A DNA stretch of 64,000 nt. Source: Pedobacter psychroterrae. Lineage in GTDB: Bacteria > Bacteroidota > Bacteroidia > Sphingobacteriales > Sphingobacteriaceae. This document shows, piece after piece, positions 25,480-34,632 of this stretch; position 1 is the first letter of the stretch, and each line of letters begins with the position of its first letter. The stretch spans positions 62,001-126,000 of the forward strand of contig NZ_SJSL01000005.1 of NCBI RefSeq assembly GCF_004331695.1, in the 5' to 3' direction. The position numbers and the translations under genes are program-made. Below the pieces are notes generated by a model. The model made no database searches. It saw only the letters and a program-made list of their open reading frames with translations, and was not told where the DNA came from.

Positions 25480-26030
25480 GAAAGGATCACATTATAATAG
25501 TAATGTTATTTCCTTACCATTTTCCAATCCATCAGAACAGTTGCGCAACACTAATAACTCAGTCGGTTATTTTGATAGAGTTGGATTTAAAACATTAACA
25601 TATATATGGCAGGACAAAGAATTGATATAATTGAATTACACAGTTTAATTATCCTCAAAAAGGACTGGCTCCGGATGACAAACATGTCTTTTTATGTAAA
25701 GTAATTTGAAATAAATTAAGGTGCATTATTCCTATAGAATATTGAAATTTTAAAAATATCTCTGTAGTACCCGCTGGTACAACAACGGTTTCATCAACCC
25801 AATTTGAGTCATAATTATGATATCCATCCCAATTAGTTCTTGCACCGAATATCTGACCAGTCATCATACTGGTCATAAATTTTATCACTTATTTTCAAAG
25901 AAATCAACAACTATAGACCGAGTAGACGATTAAGCTCAAATTCGTTAACCGGGAAGGAATCAATATTGAGGTATTGAGTAGATCAGGATAGCCATGAAAA
26001 TTAAGTAATAGGTATCTTGATAAATGTAAT
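25480..26030. other. Gene-poor stretch with possible transposase debris
   Basis: About 550 bp without a sound gene. On the plus strand, 25606-25704 encodes a 32-residue frame starting MAGQRIDIIELHSLI, which resembles the first residues of some IS21-type transposases and stops early. On the minus strand, 25655-25888 gives 77 residues with a protein-like segment (WVDETVVVPAGTTEIFLKF) that overlaps it. Both cannot be real genes, and neither has context. I read this as decayed mobile or accessory DNA. Confidence 0.35.
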
Positions 26031-26033
26031 TAA

Positions 26034-26066
26034 AAAAGGAATGCGCCCCGTAGGCGCATTCCTTTT
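26034..26066 (-). terminator. Rho-independent terminator of the Oar-like receptor gene
   Basis: A 14-bp perfect stem, AAAAGGAATGCGCC (26034-26047) / GGCGCATTCCTTTT (26053-26066), has a 5-nt loop. On the minus strand a T-run follows the stem, 16 bp after the receptor stop codon. Confidence 0.9.
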
Positions 26067-26081
26067 AAAAAAATTAATGGG

Positions 26082-29000
26082 TTAATTAAACAAATATCTG
26101 ATTCCAAATTGACCAGACCATGCTGAACCGAATGGTGAAGTTTGGTATCCAACATTGGTAGAAGGTGCTCTAAATGTAAATCCAGCATTTGCAATATTTG
26201 CATTAGAAACATAGTTCACTAATGTCAAGGCTTGGTTGGTTACAGTATATTGTCTGCCCCAGCTCTTGTTGATCAGGTTACCTACGTTAAAAATATCAAA
26301 TGTTAGTTGGATCCTGTTTTTAGTGCCTTTCACAATTGCACCCAAATCCTGAGAGATTCTTGCGTCAAACTGATGTTCGAATGGTGATTCTGCTCCATTA
26401 CGCTCTGTGTACTGTCCTCTCCTTGAATTAAGATATTCGTCATTTTCAATGAAAGCATTTAAGGCAGTCCACTGATCTGCCGGTGAAACTATAATCGGCA
26501 CTGCAGTAGTACCAATGTTTAAGTTAACCAATTTAATCTCAGCAGCTGTTCTTGGAACATACAATAAGTCGTTTCCAGTTGCGCCATCAGCATTGAAGTC
26601 ACCATTATATAAATAAGTGAACCTTTGTCCCGATCGGCCTGCATAAAACAAACTAAAAGCTGTTGCATATGCTTTGCTTTTGCCATATTCTATTCTGTAG
26701 TTCAAGGCACCGATCACCCTGTGTCTGGTCAGGAAGTTAGATCTTGTCAACAAAGGATCGTTTGCATCGTTCACATGCTGTACAAATTCCCAGTTAGACA
26801 CAGCTGTACTACTTGCACCGTCATTCACAGCTTTAGCTTCTGAATTGGTATAAGCAACCATCGCTGATACTCCATTACTGAAAGTTTTCTGCAACTGAGC
26901 TGTAAGGTTGTAAGTATATCCACGGCTGGTATTGCCCAACAAGATTACGTTGGTAAAGTTAGTTCCGTCAACTTTACCTGCAGTAGCGGTAGAATATAGT
27001 TTTCTGGTATCATTTCCATCTGAAAACAACGGATTTACTGTTGCGGTAGATGGCTTTACGTTGATATCCTTGTAAGTAATGTTATTCAGTGTTTTAGAGT
27101 AAATACCCTCTAACGTTCCGACTACACCATATGGCAACTTAACATCCACAGCTAAATTTGTCCTGAATACCTGAGGAATTTTGAAATCCTCCTCAAGTAT
27201 GTTGATTTGTGCCCTGCTGATCAATGGACCTGCAGATTGCTGGTTATTTGGATCAGCAATAAAGCCCAAAGCAGGATTATTAGCTTTAGTTACGTCAACG
27301 GCGCCGAAAAGCATTCCGCTATTACTATACTGGTTAGACAACCATACGAAAGGCACGCGACCTGTGAAGATACCGGTACCACCTCTGAATTGTAATGATC
27401 TGTCGCCAAATACATCGTAGTTAAATCCTACTCTTGGTGAAATAAGCGGTGTGCTCTTCATAGTAACGTCGGTACGATACTGCGGGAAAGCAGCTACCAC
27501 TTTAGGATTTGCAGGTGGAGCTTCACCGAATACCGGAAGGTCTACCCTTAAACCAGCAGTTAATTTAAAACCGGTGAATGCTTCGAACTCATCCTGAGCG
27601 TAAAAACCTAGCTGAGCAGCGCTGAATTCTGCTGAAGGACGCAAATCACCAGGGATAATAGAATAAGTAGCCCTTACCCTATTTGGCTTGTTTGCAATAT
27701 AGTCCTCCACATTGTTATATTCCCAACGACCGTTATTATCGTTAATAAACAAGTTACGAAACTTGAAGAACTCATTGTGGGTACCAAGCGTAATTAAGTG
27801 CTTGCCCATATTGATCTTGAAGTTGTCAGTAAATTCAAAGATATCCTGATCTAATTCATTAGCCACAGAGCTTCTTTGAGCACCAAGTTCAACGCTGTTG
27901 GCACTTTTACCATCTATGTTGTTGATAGTAATCTGAGGAAACAATTTACCAGCAATTTCACGTGCATCCCTGATTCTGGAATAACCCAAGATCAGGTTGT
28001 TTGAATATTTATCGCTGATGTTTGTTCTAAGCTCCAATACCGTGTTGTTTTGTGTATTGGCAAATTGATAGGCATTATTACCAAATCTGAAGAAACTGCT
28101 GGATCTGGAAATGTTGTCATCAAATGCATTGATGTAATTATAACGGATCGTCAACTGATTTTTAGGGTTGATGTTCCAGTCCAATTTGGCAAATATCTTT
28201 TCATTTTCTGTTTTAACATCGGAAGCATTGTAAGAACCCACATCATAACCGTAAGTGGTTAGGGTGTGATCTGCGATCTGCTTAGCTGTAGCCAACGTGA
28301 TGGCTGCACCATTTTCTCCTGCATTATTGAATAAAGGAGATTTGATCCGTTGGAATTCAGCATTTGCAAAGAAGAACAATTTGTTTTGGATAATTGGCCC
28401 GCCAATTCTAACACCATACTGATTGTTCATAAACTCCGTACTTTTTACATCAGTAAGGACGTTTTTACCAGTTGTATTCTCGTTTCTGCCAAAAAAGTAA
28501 ACCGATCCTTCGAAATTATTCGTACCAGAACGGGTTACAGCATTGACACCACCACCTGTAAAGTTACCTTGACTTACATCGTAAGGAGCTAGAACGATTT
28601 GGATCTCCTGAATGGCATCCAATGAGATAGGCTGTGTGTTTGCCGGACCACCTGGTGTACCTGATGCACTTAATCCGAAAACGTCATTATTGATGGCACC
28701 ATCTATTGTGATGTTGTTATAGCGGTTATTTGCACCACCGAAAGAGTTTCCGCTTGCTTGAGGAGTCAATCTGGTGAAATCCTGCAATGACCGGTTTAAT
28801 GTAGGCAAACTTTCTAACTGCTGACGGCTAACATTGGTAGCTGCACCAGTTCTTTTACTGTTCATCGTTTGATCGCGCTGACCGGAAACTACAATCTCTG
28901 TAAGATTAGTTCCTTCATCACTTAAGTTAACATTTAAAGGAAAAGTCTCTCCTAGTTTAAGGAACACATTTTCAACTTTTTCCGGCTTAAATCCAACATA

Positions 29001-29255
29001 GCTTACTTCGATAGTATAGGGACCGCCTACACGCAAATTTGGTAAAGAGAATTTCCCCTGAACATCTGTCATGGCACTGTACACAGTACCTGTGGGTGTA
29101 TGGGTAGCTTTTACACTCGACCCCGGCAAACCTGCCCGTGCGTCTTTAACGGTTCCCGAAATCGTTGATGTGGTCACTTGTGCCTTTGCGGCATTGATGA
29201 ATCCAACAAAAACAAAGACTAAAACCATCATCTTGGATAGTAAAGATTTCTTCAT
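26082..29255 (-). CDS. Oar-like TonB-dependent receptor
   Basis: The protein has 1057 aa with a signal peptide (1-25, ending AAKAQ). It has a CarboxypepD-regulatory domain (about 28-115, STISGTVKDARAGLPGSSV), a plug domain (LTEIVVSGQRDQTMNSKRTGA, then NNITIDGAINNDVFGL), and a long barrel ending in SGQFGIRYLFN. The GxGGVNAVTRSGTN segment is typical of the Oar/adventurous-motility receptor group, which takes up or exports unknown substrates and includes proteins tied to protease secretion. It has no SusD partner. It is monocistronic, with its own terminator and a likely TAnnTTTG promoter. Confidence 0.9.
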   Translation of the reverse strand: MKKSLLSKMMVLVFVFVGFINAAKAQVTTSTISGTVKDARAGLPGSSVKATHTPTGTVYSAMTDVQGKFSLPNLRVGGPYTIEVSYVGFKPEKVENVFLKLGETFPLNVNLSDEGTNLTEIVVSGQRDQTMNSKRTGAATNVSRQQLESLPTLNRSLQDFTRLTPQASGNSFGGANNRYNNITIDGAINNDVFGLSASGTPGGPANTQPISLDAIQEIQIVLAPYDVSQGNFTGGGVNAVTRSGTNNFEGSVYFFGRNENTTGKNVLTDVKSTEFMNNQYGVRIGGPIIQNKLFFFANAEFQRIKSPLFNNAGENGAAITLATAKQIADHTLTTYGYDVGSYNASDVKTENEKIFAKLDWNINPKNQLTIRYNYINAFDDNISRSSSFFRFGNNAYQFANTQNNTVLELRTNISDKYSNNLILGYSRIRDAREIAGKLFPQITINNIDGKSANSVELGAQRSSVANELDQDIFEFTDNFKINMGKHLITLGTHNEFFKFRNLFINDNNGRWEYNNVEDYIANKPNRVRATYSIIPGDLRPSAEFSAAQLGFYAQDEFEAFTGFKLTAGLRVDLPVFGEAPPANPKVVAAFPQYRTDVTMKSTPLISPRVGFNYDVFGDRSLQFRGGTGIFTGRVPFVWLSNQYSNSGMLFGAVDVTKANNPALGFIADPNNQQSAGPLISRAQINILEEDFKIPQVFRTNLAVDVKLPYGVVGTLEGIYSKTLNNITYKDINVKPSTATVNPLFSDGNDTRKLYSTATAGKVDGTNFTNVILLGNTSRGYTYNLTAQLQKTFSNGVSAMVAYTNSEAKAVNDGASSTAVSNWEFVQHVNDANDPLLTRSNFLTRHRVIGALNYRIEYGKSKAYATAFSLFYAGRSGQRFTYLYNGDFNADGATGNDLLYVPRTAAEIKLVNLNIGTTAVPIIVSPADQWTALNAFIENDEYLNSRRGQYTERNGAESPFEHQFDARISQDLGAIVKGTKNRIQLTFDIFNVGNLINKSWGRQYTVTNQALTLVNYVSNANIANAGFTFRAPSTNVGYQTSPFGSAWSGQFGIRYLFN

Positions 29256-29301
29256 GCTTTTTGTGTTTTGATTTGAAATGTAGTTAGTGTATGTATCGCT
29301 G

Positions 29302-29309
29302 CAAAAATA
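29302..29309 (-). promoter_or_regulatory. Probable -7 element for the Oar-like receptor gene
   Basis: On the minus strand the sequence TATTTTTG matches the Bacteroidota -7 consensus TAnnTTTG, about 46 bp before the ATG. No good TTTG -33 element is seen at the proper spacing. The 29256-29578 intergenic region holds no gene. Confidence 0.45.
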
Positions 29310-29578
29310 GGTATTTAAATAACCTCAGTTTTGATTTCAATGTTAAATAATTATTAAGAATAACCAATATTTTTCAACATTTAACAAAGGAGTTAATAAT
29401 GTAACCAGCAGTTTATCAGTAATTTATTATGATTCTACATAATGACATTGAATTGAAAAAATACTTGTCATATTAATTATAGATATAAATGACGCTTCAA
29501 AAAAGCTAAACAAGGTTTTAACCAACATTTTTTTTATTTTTGGCATTTACTAACGTTAAATTTCCTTTAATTAAAGAT

Positions 29579-30967
29579 ATGAACTACGATGTAATTGTAA
29601 TAGGCAGCGGTCCCGGTGGATACGTAGCTGCAATCAGGGCTTCTCAGTTAGGTTTGAAAACTGCAGTTGTAGAACGCGAATCATTGGGTGGTATCTGCCT
29701 TAACTGGGGCTGTATACCGACTAAAGCACTATTAAAAAGTGCGCAGGTTTTTGAATATATCAACCATGCTTCTGAATATGGCATTAAAACAGCTGAAGCT
29801 GAAGCAGATTTTGCAGCTGTTATAAAACGCAGTCGCGGTGTGGCAGACGGTATGAGCAAGGGTGTTCAGTTCTTAATGAAAAAGAACAAAATTGAGGTAT
29901 TGATGGGTACCGGGAAAGTGAAACCGGGAAACAAAGTGGAAGTAAAAGGTGCAGATGGTGCACAAAAAGAATATACGGCAACTAGTATAATCGTTGCAAC
30001 AGGCGGCAGGTCGAGAGAATTGCCAAATTTAAAACAAGACGGCAAGAAAGTGATCGGGTACAGACAGGCAATGGTATTGCCTGAACAACCAAAATCTATG
30101 GTGGTAGTAGGTTCCGGTGCGATAGGGGTAGAATTTGCTTATTTCTATGCTACACTGGGCACTAAAGTTACCGTGGTAGAGTTTATGGACAATGTAGTGC
30201 CTGTAGAGGATGAGGATATTTCTAAACAATTGTTGAGAAGCTTTAAAAAAGCAGGTATTGAGGTGATGACTTCTTCAAGTGTTGAGTCTGTAGATACTTC
30301 TGGTGCCGGCTGTAAAGTTCAGGTTAAGACTGCATCTGGTATGCAGACTTTGGAGTGCGACATTGTTCTTTCAGCTGCTGGCGTAGTAGCTAATATTGAA
30401 AACATCGGCCTGGAAGAGACAGGCATCAAAACTGAAAAAGGAAAAGTGGTAGTTGATGAGTTTTATAATACTTCCGTAAAGGGATATTATGCGATTGGTG
30501 ATATCGTATCCGGACAGGCATTGGCCCACGTGGCCTCGGCAGAAGGAATTATCTGTGTGGAGAAAATAGCCGGTCACAAACCGGAGCCTTTGGATTATAA
30601 CAATATTCCGGGATGTACTTATTGCAGCCCTGAGATTGCATCGGTTGGTTACACTGAAAAAGCAGCTAAAGCGGCAGGTTATGAATTGAAGATCGGTAAA
30701 TTTCCTTTCTCAGCTTCAGGTAAAGCCAGTGCAGCCGGAGCTAAAGACGGTTTTGTGAAATTGATATTCGACGCTAAATACGGTGAGTTATTAGGCGCGC
30801 ACATGATTGGTGCCAATGTAACTGAAATGATTGCTGAGATTGTTGTAGCCCGTAAACTGGAAACAACTGGCCATGAAATGATCAAATCTGTACATCCGCA
30901 TCCTACAATGAGTGAAGCAATCATGGAAGCTGCCGCTGATGCGTATGGTGAAGTGATTCATTTATAA
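29579..30967 (+). CDS. lpdA: Dihydrolipoyl dehydrogenase (E3)
   Basis: The protein has 462 aa from ATG 29579 (MNYDVIVIGSGPGGYVAA); an upstream extension lacks homology. It has an FAD-binding GSGPGGY motif, the redox-active disulfide GGICLNWGCIPTKA (Cys40, Cys45), an NAD-binding GSGAIGVEFA block, and the C-terminal interface with the catalytic dyad HPHPTMSE (His441, Glu446). It reoxidises dihydrolipoamide in the pyruvate, 2-oxoglutarate and branched-chain dehydrogenase complexes and possibly glycine cleavage. It stands alone, without E1/E2 genes. A TATTTTTG at 29535-29542 may be its -7 element. The terminator downstream is clear. Confidence 0.97.
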   Translation: MNYDVIVIGSGPGGYVAAIRASQLGLKTAVVERESLGGICLNWGCIPTKALLKSAQVFEYINHASEYGIKTAEAEADFAAVIKRSRGVADGMSKGVQFLMKKNKIEVLMGTGKVKPGNKVEVKGADGAQKEYTATSIIVATGGRSRELPNLKQDGKKVIGYRQAMVLPEQPKSMVVVGSGAIGVEFAYFYATLGTKVTVVEFMDNVVPVEDEDISKQLLRSFKKAGIEVMTSSSVESVDTSGAGCKVQVKTASGMQTLECDIVLSAAGVVANIENIGLEETGIKTEKGKVVVDEFYNTSVKGYYAIGDIVSGQALAHVASAEGIICVEKIAGHKPEPLDYNNIPGCTYCSPEIASVGYTEKAAKAAGYELKIGKFPFSASGKASAAGAKDGFVKLIFDAKYGELLGAHMIGANVTEMIAEIVVARKLETTGHEMIKSVHPHPTMSEAIMEAAADAYGEVIHL

Positions 30968-31049
30968 GGGACAAATTAAATGATCTGTTTTCGGGCGGCA
31001 TTAATTCGATGAAAAATCGAAAGAACGCTATGCCCTCTCCCAGACATTG

Positions 31050-31099
31050 AATTTGCTGGTAGCAGATAGCATGTAATTTGTTGGTAGCAGAAAGCATAA
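31050..31099 (+). repeat. Two tandem 25-bp repeats downstream of lpdA
   Basis: AATTTGCTGGTAGCAGATAGCATGT-type unit at 31050-31074 is followed directly by a close copy at 31075-31099; four of 25 positions differ. It lies between lpdA and its terminator. No function is evident. Confidence 0.6.
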
Positions 31100-31126
31100 A
31101 AAAGGTCGCGTGTGCGACCTTTTTTA
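31098..31126 (+). terminator. Rho-independent terminator after lpdA
   Basis: AAAAAAGGTCGC (31098-31109) pairs with GCGACCTTTTTT (31114-31125) around a GTGT loop. The A/T flanks make it able to work in both directions. It lies about 130 bp after the lpdA stop. Confidence 0.9.
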
Positions 31127-31183
31127 TTGCTGAATATTTCCATTTTATATACCTTGCTGTGATAAAGCTGTTAACTTTACCAT

Positions 31184-32023
31184 ATGAACTTACATACCAT
31201 AAATACAGGCATGTTTAAACTGGATGGAGGGGCCATGTTTGGGGTTGTGCCAAAAACTATCTGGCAAAAGACTAATCCGGCGGATGCCAATAATCTTTGC
31301 ACCTGGGCTATGCGCTGTCTGCTGATAGAAGATGGAGACCGGTTGATATTGATAGATAACGGCATCGGCGAAAAACAGGATGAAAAGTTTTTAGGGCACT
31401 ATTACCTGCATGGAGATGACACACTCGACCGTTCACTTGCCGCAAAAGGATTCAGTAAGGAGGATATTACGGATGTATTTTTAACACACCTGCATTTTGA
31501 TCATTGCGGGGGTTCTATAGTGCGCACAGGAGATAAACTCAGACCTGCCTTTAAAAATGCCTTTTACTGGAGCAACCAGAAACATTGGGACTGGGCTGTT
31601 AATCCAAATGACCGGGAAAAAGCCTCCTTTTTAAAAGAAAATATTCTGCCGATCCAGGAAAGCGGACAGTTGCGCTTCATAGAAGACAAAGATGGAGTAC
31701 AGTTTCACGATGGTATCAACATTCGCTTTGCTTATGGGCATACAGATTCAATGATGCTGCCCCAAATACAGTATAAAGACAAGACTATCGTCTATATGGC
31801 AGATTTACTGCCTTCTACCGGGCACATTCCCCTACCTTATGTGATGGCATATGATATGTTTCCACTACAGACGCTGACAGAAAAAGGGTCATTTCTGCAG
31901 GAAGCAGCTGATAATGACTATATACTTTATCTGGAACATGATCCAATTAACGAATGTTGTACAGTAAAACACACAGAGAGGGGAATAAGGCTGAATGAGA
32001 TCTTTGATCTAAATAGTATATAG
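31184..32023 (+). CDS. MBL-fold metallo-hydrolase
   Basis: The protein has 279 aa, cytoplasmic, with no signal peptide. The metallo-beta-lactamase signature is TDVFLTHLHFDHCGG (H-x-H-x-D-H), with further probable ligands in FAYGHTD and MADLLPS and a late EHDP. The family includes lactonases, thioesterases and phosphodiesterases; the length and the early WAMRCLLIEDGDRLILIDNG strand fit the quorum-quenching lactonase-like group, but the substrate is not predictable. It is a single gene between lpdA and rpoD. Confidence 0.85.
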   Translation: MNLHTINTGMFKLDGGAMFGVVPKTIWQKTNPADANNLCTWAMRCLLIEDGDRLILIDNGIGEKQDEKFLGHYYLHGDDTLDRSLAAKGFSKEDITDVFLTHLHFDHCGGSIVRTGDKLRPAFKNAFYWSNQKHWDWAVNPNDREKASFLKENILPIQESGQLRFIEDKDGVQFHDGINIRFAYGHTDSMMLPQIQYKDKTIVYMADLLPSTGHIPLPYVMAYDMFPLQTLTEKGSFLQEAADNDYILYLEHDPINECCTVKHTERGIRLNEIFDLNSI

Positions 32024-32268
32024 CTGTACGAGATATTGTCGCAATTCCGGACAATGTGTATTATGTACACTATACAGCAAAATATTATTTTAGGCAATAG
32101 ATGGATCATTTAGTATTTATAAACAGCATAATATCATCGAATTACGATAAAAATTTATCATTTATCCCAGGTTGATCTGCATACTGACAAAAGTACTTTG
32201 GAATAATTTTTGCTGTGAAAATGTTATATAAATAAACTTCGTAAAGTGTAACGTTTTCAGTAATTTAT

Positions 32269-32300
32269 GTTTCTTAATTACCTTTAAATGCTTACTTTTG
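32269..32300 (+). promoter_or_regulatory. Probable rpoD promoter
   Basis: TACTTTTG (32293-32300) is a full match to the -7 consensus TAnnTTTG. TTTC (32269-32272), spaced by 20 bp, matches three of four -33 bases. The start codon lies 37 bp downstream. The rest of 32024-32268 shows no gene. Confidence 0.55.
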
Positions 32301-32337
32301 CACGTTCGAAACACATAAAGAGTACCAAAATATATAA

Positions 32338-33198
32338 ATGAGACAACTCAAAATCACGCAATCGATTACCAATCGCGAAAGTCAATCATTAGACAAATAC
32401 CTTCACGAGATTGGTAAAGTAGATTTAATCACAGCCGAAGAAGAAGTTATACTAGCCAGAAAAATAAGGGAGGGAGATCAGGCAGCACTTGAACGCTTGA
32501 CTAAAACCAATCTGCGATTTGTGGTCTCTGTAGCAAAACAATACCAAAATCAAGGCTTAACATTAGGTGACTTGATTAATGAGGGTAACCTTGGATTGAT
32601 TAAAGCTGCTAAGCGTTTTGACGAAACTAAGGGATTTAAGTTCATCTCTTATGCTGTTTGGTGGATCCGTCAGTCTATTTTACAGGCGATTGCTGAGCAA
32701 AGCCGTATTGTTCGTCTTCCATTAAACCAGGTTGGCTCTTTGAGCAAAATCAGTAAAGCTTTCTCTAAACTGGAACAGGAATTTGAACGTGAGCCTTCTC
32801 CTGAGGAACTGGCAGAGATTCTTGAGACTACAGTTGATAAAATATCTGATACGCTAAGCAATTCAGGCCGACACGTATCAATGGACGCTCCTTTTGTTCA
32901 GGGTGAGGAAAATACCTTGCTTGACGTACTTGAAAACCATGAGCCCAATACAGATAGCAGCCTGATCAATGAATCGCTTTCGGAAGAGATTAAAAGATCA
33001 CTATCTACGCTCACTGAACGTGAACGTGAAATAATCGTTCTTTTCTTTGGATTAAGCACCAATCATCCATTGTCTCTTGAAGAGATCGGTGAGAAATTTA
33101 ACCTGACACGCGAACGTGTCCGTCAGATTAAAGACAAGGCATTACAACGCCTGCGTCATACCTCAAGAAGTAAAATATTAAAATCATATTTAGGATAA
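32338..33198 (+). CDS. rpoD: Primary sigma factor RpoD/SigA (Bacteroidota type)
   Basis: The protein has 286 aa. It lacks the long region 1.1 of proteobacterial RpoD, as usual in Bacteroidota. It has region 1.2 ([19 protein letters not shown]), region 2 ([47 protein letters not shown]), region 3, and region 4.2 ([20 protein letters not shown]). It directs RNA polymerase to housekeeping promoters of the TTTG/TAnnTTTG kind seen in this window. It is monocistronic with its own terminator. Confidence 0.97.
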   Translation: MRQLKITQSITNRESQSLDKYLHEIGKVDLITAEEEVILARKIREGDQAALERLTKTNLRFVVSVAKQYQNQGLTLGDLINEGNLGLIKAAKRFDETKGFKFISYAVWWIRQSILQAIAEQSRIVRLPLNQVGSLSKISKAFSKLEQEFEREPSPEELAEILETTVDKISDTLSNSGRHVSMDAPFVQGEENTLLDVLENHEPNTDSSLINESLSEEIKRSLSTLTEREREIIVLFFGLSTNHPLSLEEIGEKFNLTRERVRQIKDKALQRLRHTSRSKILKSYLG

Positions 33199-33245
33199 GA
33201 TATCCGGAAAAGCAGTCTCTCTAACGCAGCTGCAAATATTATCAA

Positions 33246-33277
33246 AATGGATTGAGTATTCACTCAATCCATTTTTT
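33246..33277 (+). terminator. Rho-independent terminator after rpoD
   Basis: AATGGATTGAGT (33246-33257) pairs perfectly with ACTCAATCCATT (33262-33273) around ATTC, followed by more T. It ends 5 bp before the stop codon of the convergent small gene and probably serves rpoD. Confidence 0.88.
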
Positions 33278-33281
33278 GTGA

Positions 33282-33548
33282 TCAGAAGTCTATATCGATC
33301 AGGCTGTTTAATGGAATGTGTATCCCATTTTTCAACTGAAGATAACTTTCGGTAACAGACCAGACTGTTGTATTTACCGTTTTTGGTCCTTTATTAGTAT
33401 TGAAGGTGATGTCAGCCTTGGACTTAAATTCATTTCCCAGTCGCTGGGCAGAGTTTAGTTTTCCTCTTAATTCTTCTGTATGATTTTGATCGGCTGGTAT
33501 AATATCACTAACCGTGATTGATTCTTTTTCTATTAATTCCCCTAACAT
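33282..33548 (-). CDS. Small conserved-looking hypothetical protein
   Basis: The protein has 88 aa: an N-terminal charged helical part (ELIEKESITVSDII) and a C-terminal beta-rich part (ADITFNTNKGPKTVNTTVWSVTESYLQLKNGIHIPLNSLIDIDF). The end resembles a small barrel in which the ligand or RNA side is formed by 'TVWSVT..YLQLKNG..IPL'. No named family is recognised. Codon composition and the clean ATG support a real gene. It is convergent with rpoD. Confidence 0.7.
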   Translation of the reverse strand: MLGELIEKESITVSDIIPADQNHTEELRGKLNSAQRLGNEFKSKADITFNTNKGPKTVNTTVWSVTESYLQLKNGIHIPLNSLIDIDF

Positions 33549-33693
33549 AGTGTACTGTATAATCTTTAACTAAATATGCATTTATTATATCAAAAAACCA
33601 ATAAAACAAAAAAGAGTTACATAAAATCAACAGATAAGTTACAATATTTATAAGCTACCTTTAACTTTCAATTTATAAACAAGAATTAAAAAA

Positions 33694-34632
33694 ATGAAAT
33701 TATATTTATTGATCATTGCAACTGCTCTTTTAGGCTGTAGTTCGGCAAAAAAGACAGAAGCCCAACCAGCGAACCAGTTATTAAAGGATGTTGAAATACT
33801 TTCTTCTGATGCCTACCAGGGAAGAAAAACAGGAACCACAGGTGCTGAGATGGCCAGGAAATATATTGCTGGCAGATTTAGAGAACTCAATTTGGCTCCA
33901 TTAAACAATATACCAGCCTATGAGCAGCCTTTTTCTTTTAAGAATGAAAAAGGGCAAGTGATCAATGGAATAAACATGATTGCTTCTGTAAAAGGAAAGA
34001 GTGACCATATCATAGTAATATCTGCCCACTACGACCACATTGGCATTATCAATAACGAGATTTACAATGGAGCTGATGACAATGCTTCAGGTGTAGCAGG
34101 ACTGTTAAAGCTGGCTGCCTATTTTAAAAGCAACAAACCCAGTCATACCTTGATATTCGCAGCATTTGACGCCGAAGAAATGGGACTGCAGGGTGCCAAA
34201 TATTTCGTTTCAAAACCACCTGTGCCCATTGAAAAGATAAAGTTGAACATTAACATGGATATGATCAGCCACAATGATAAAGGAGAACTATACGCATGCG
34301 GGACATTTAAATATCCGCAGCTAAAGCCATTCATCAACACTGCTAGTAAAAAGATAAAGGTTTTGCCAGGGCATGATGATCCGAAACTAGGGATTGATAA
34401 CTGGACCGGTCAAAGCGACCATTCAGCATTTAATGACAAAGATATCCCCTTTATATATTTTGGCGTAGAAGATCATAAAGATTATCATAAAGCCTCTGAC
34501 GAGTTTAAAAACATCAATCAGGACTTCTTGATAAATGCTGTCAGCGCAATTCAGGAAATTACTTCAAGGCTGGACAAGCAACTTTATATAAAAGCCGTGA
34601 TCAACGAAAAAAAGATCATGAACAAGCAGTAA
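33694..34632 (+). CDS. M28-family zinc peptidase, lipoprotein
   Basis: The protein has 312 aa with lipobox ALLGC (Cys15). The M28 zinc-site blocks are all visible: SAHYDHIG, NGADDNASGVAG, FDAEEMGLQGAKYF, NMDMISHND and SDHSAFNDKDIPFIYFGVEDHKDYH. It is an aminopeptidase-type enzyme on the envelope that trims peptides. Its stop codon abuts the stop of the convergent S41 peptidase with no spacing, leaving no room for an intergenic terminator. Confidence 0.93.
   Translation: MKLYLLIIATALLGCSSAKKTEAQPANQLLKDVEILSSDAYQGRKTGTTGAEMARKYIAGRFRELNLAPLNNIPAYEQPFSFKNEKGQVINGINMIASVKGKSDHIIVISAHYDHIGIINNEIYNGADDNASGVAGLLKLAAYFKSNKPSHTLIFAAFDAEEMGLQGAKYFVSKPPVPIEKIKLNINMDMISHNDKGELYACGTFKYPQLKPFINTASKKIKVLPGHDDPKLGIDNWTGQSDHSAFNDKDIPFIYFGVEDHKDYHKASDEFKNINQDFLINAVSAIQEITSRLDKQLYIKAVINEKKIMNKQ

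Noticed and set aside
25655..25888. 77-residue minus-strand frame
   Set aside because: It overlaps the possible transposase remnant, has no upstream signal and no recognisable family; only the middle looks protein-like.
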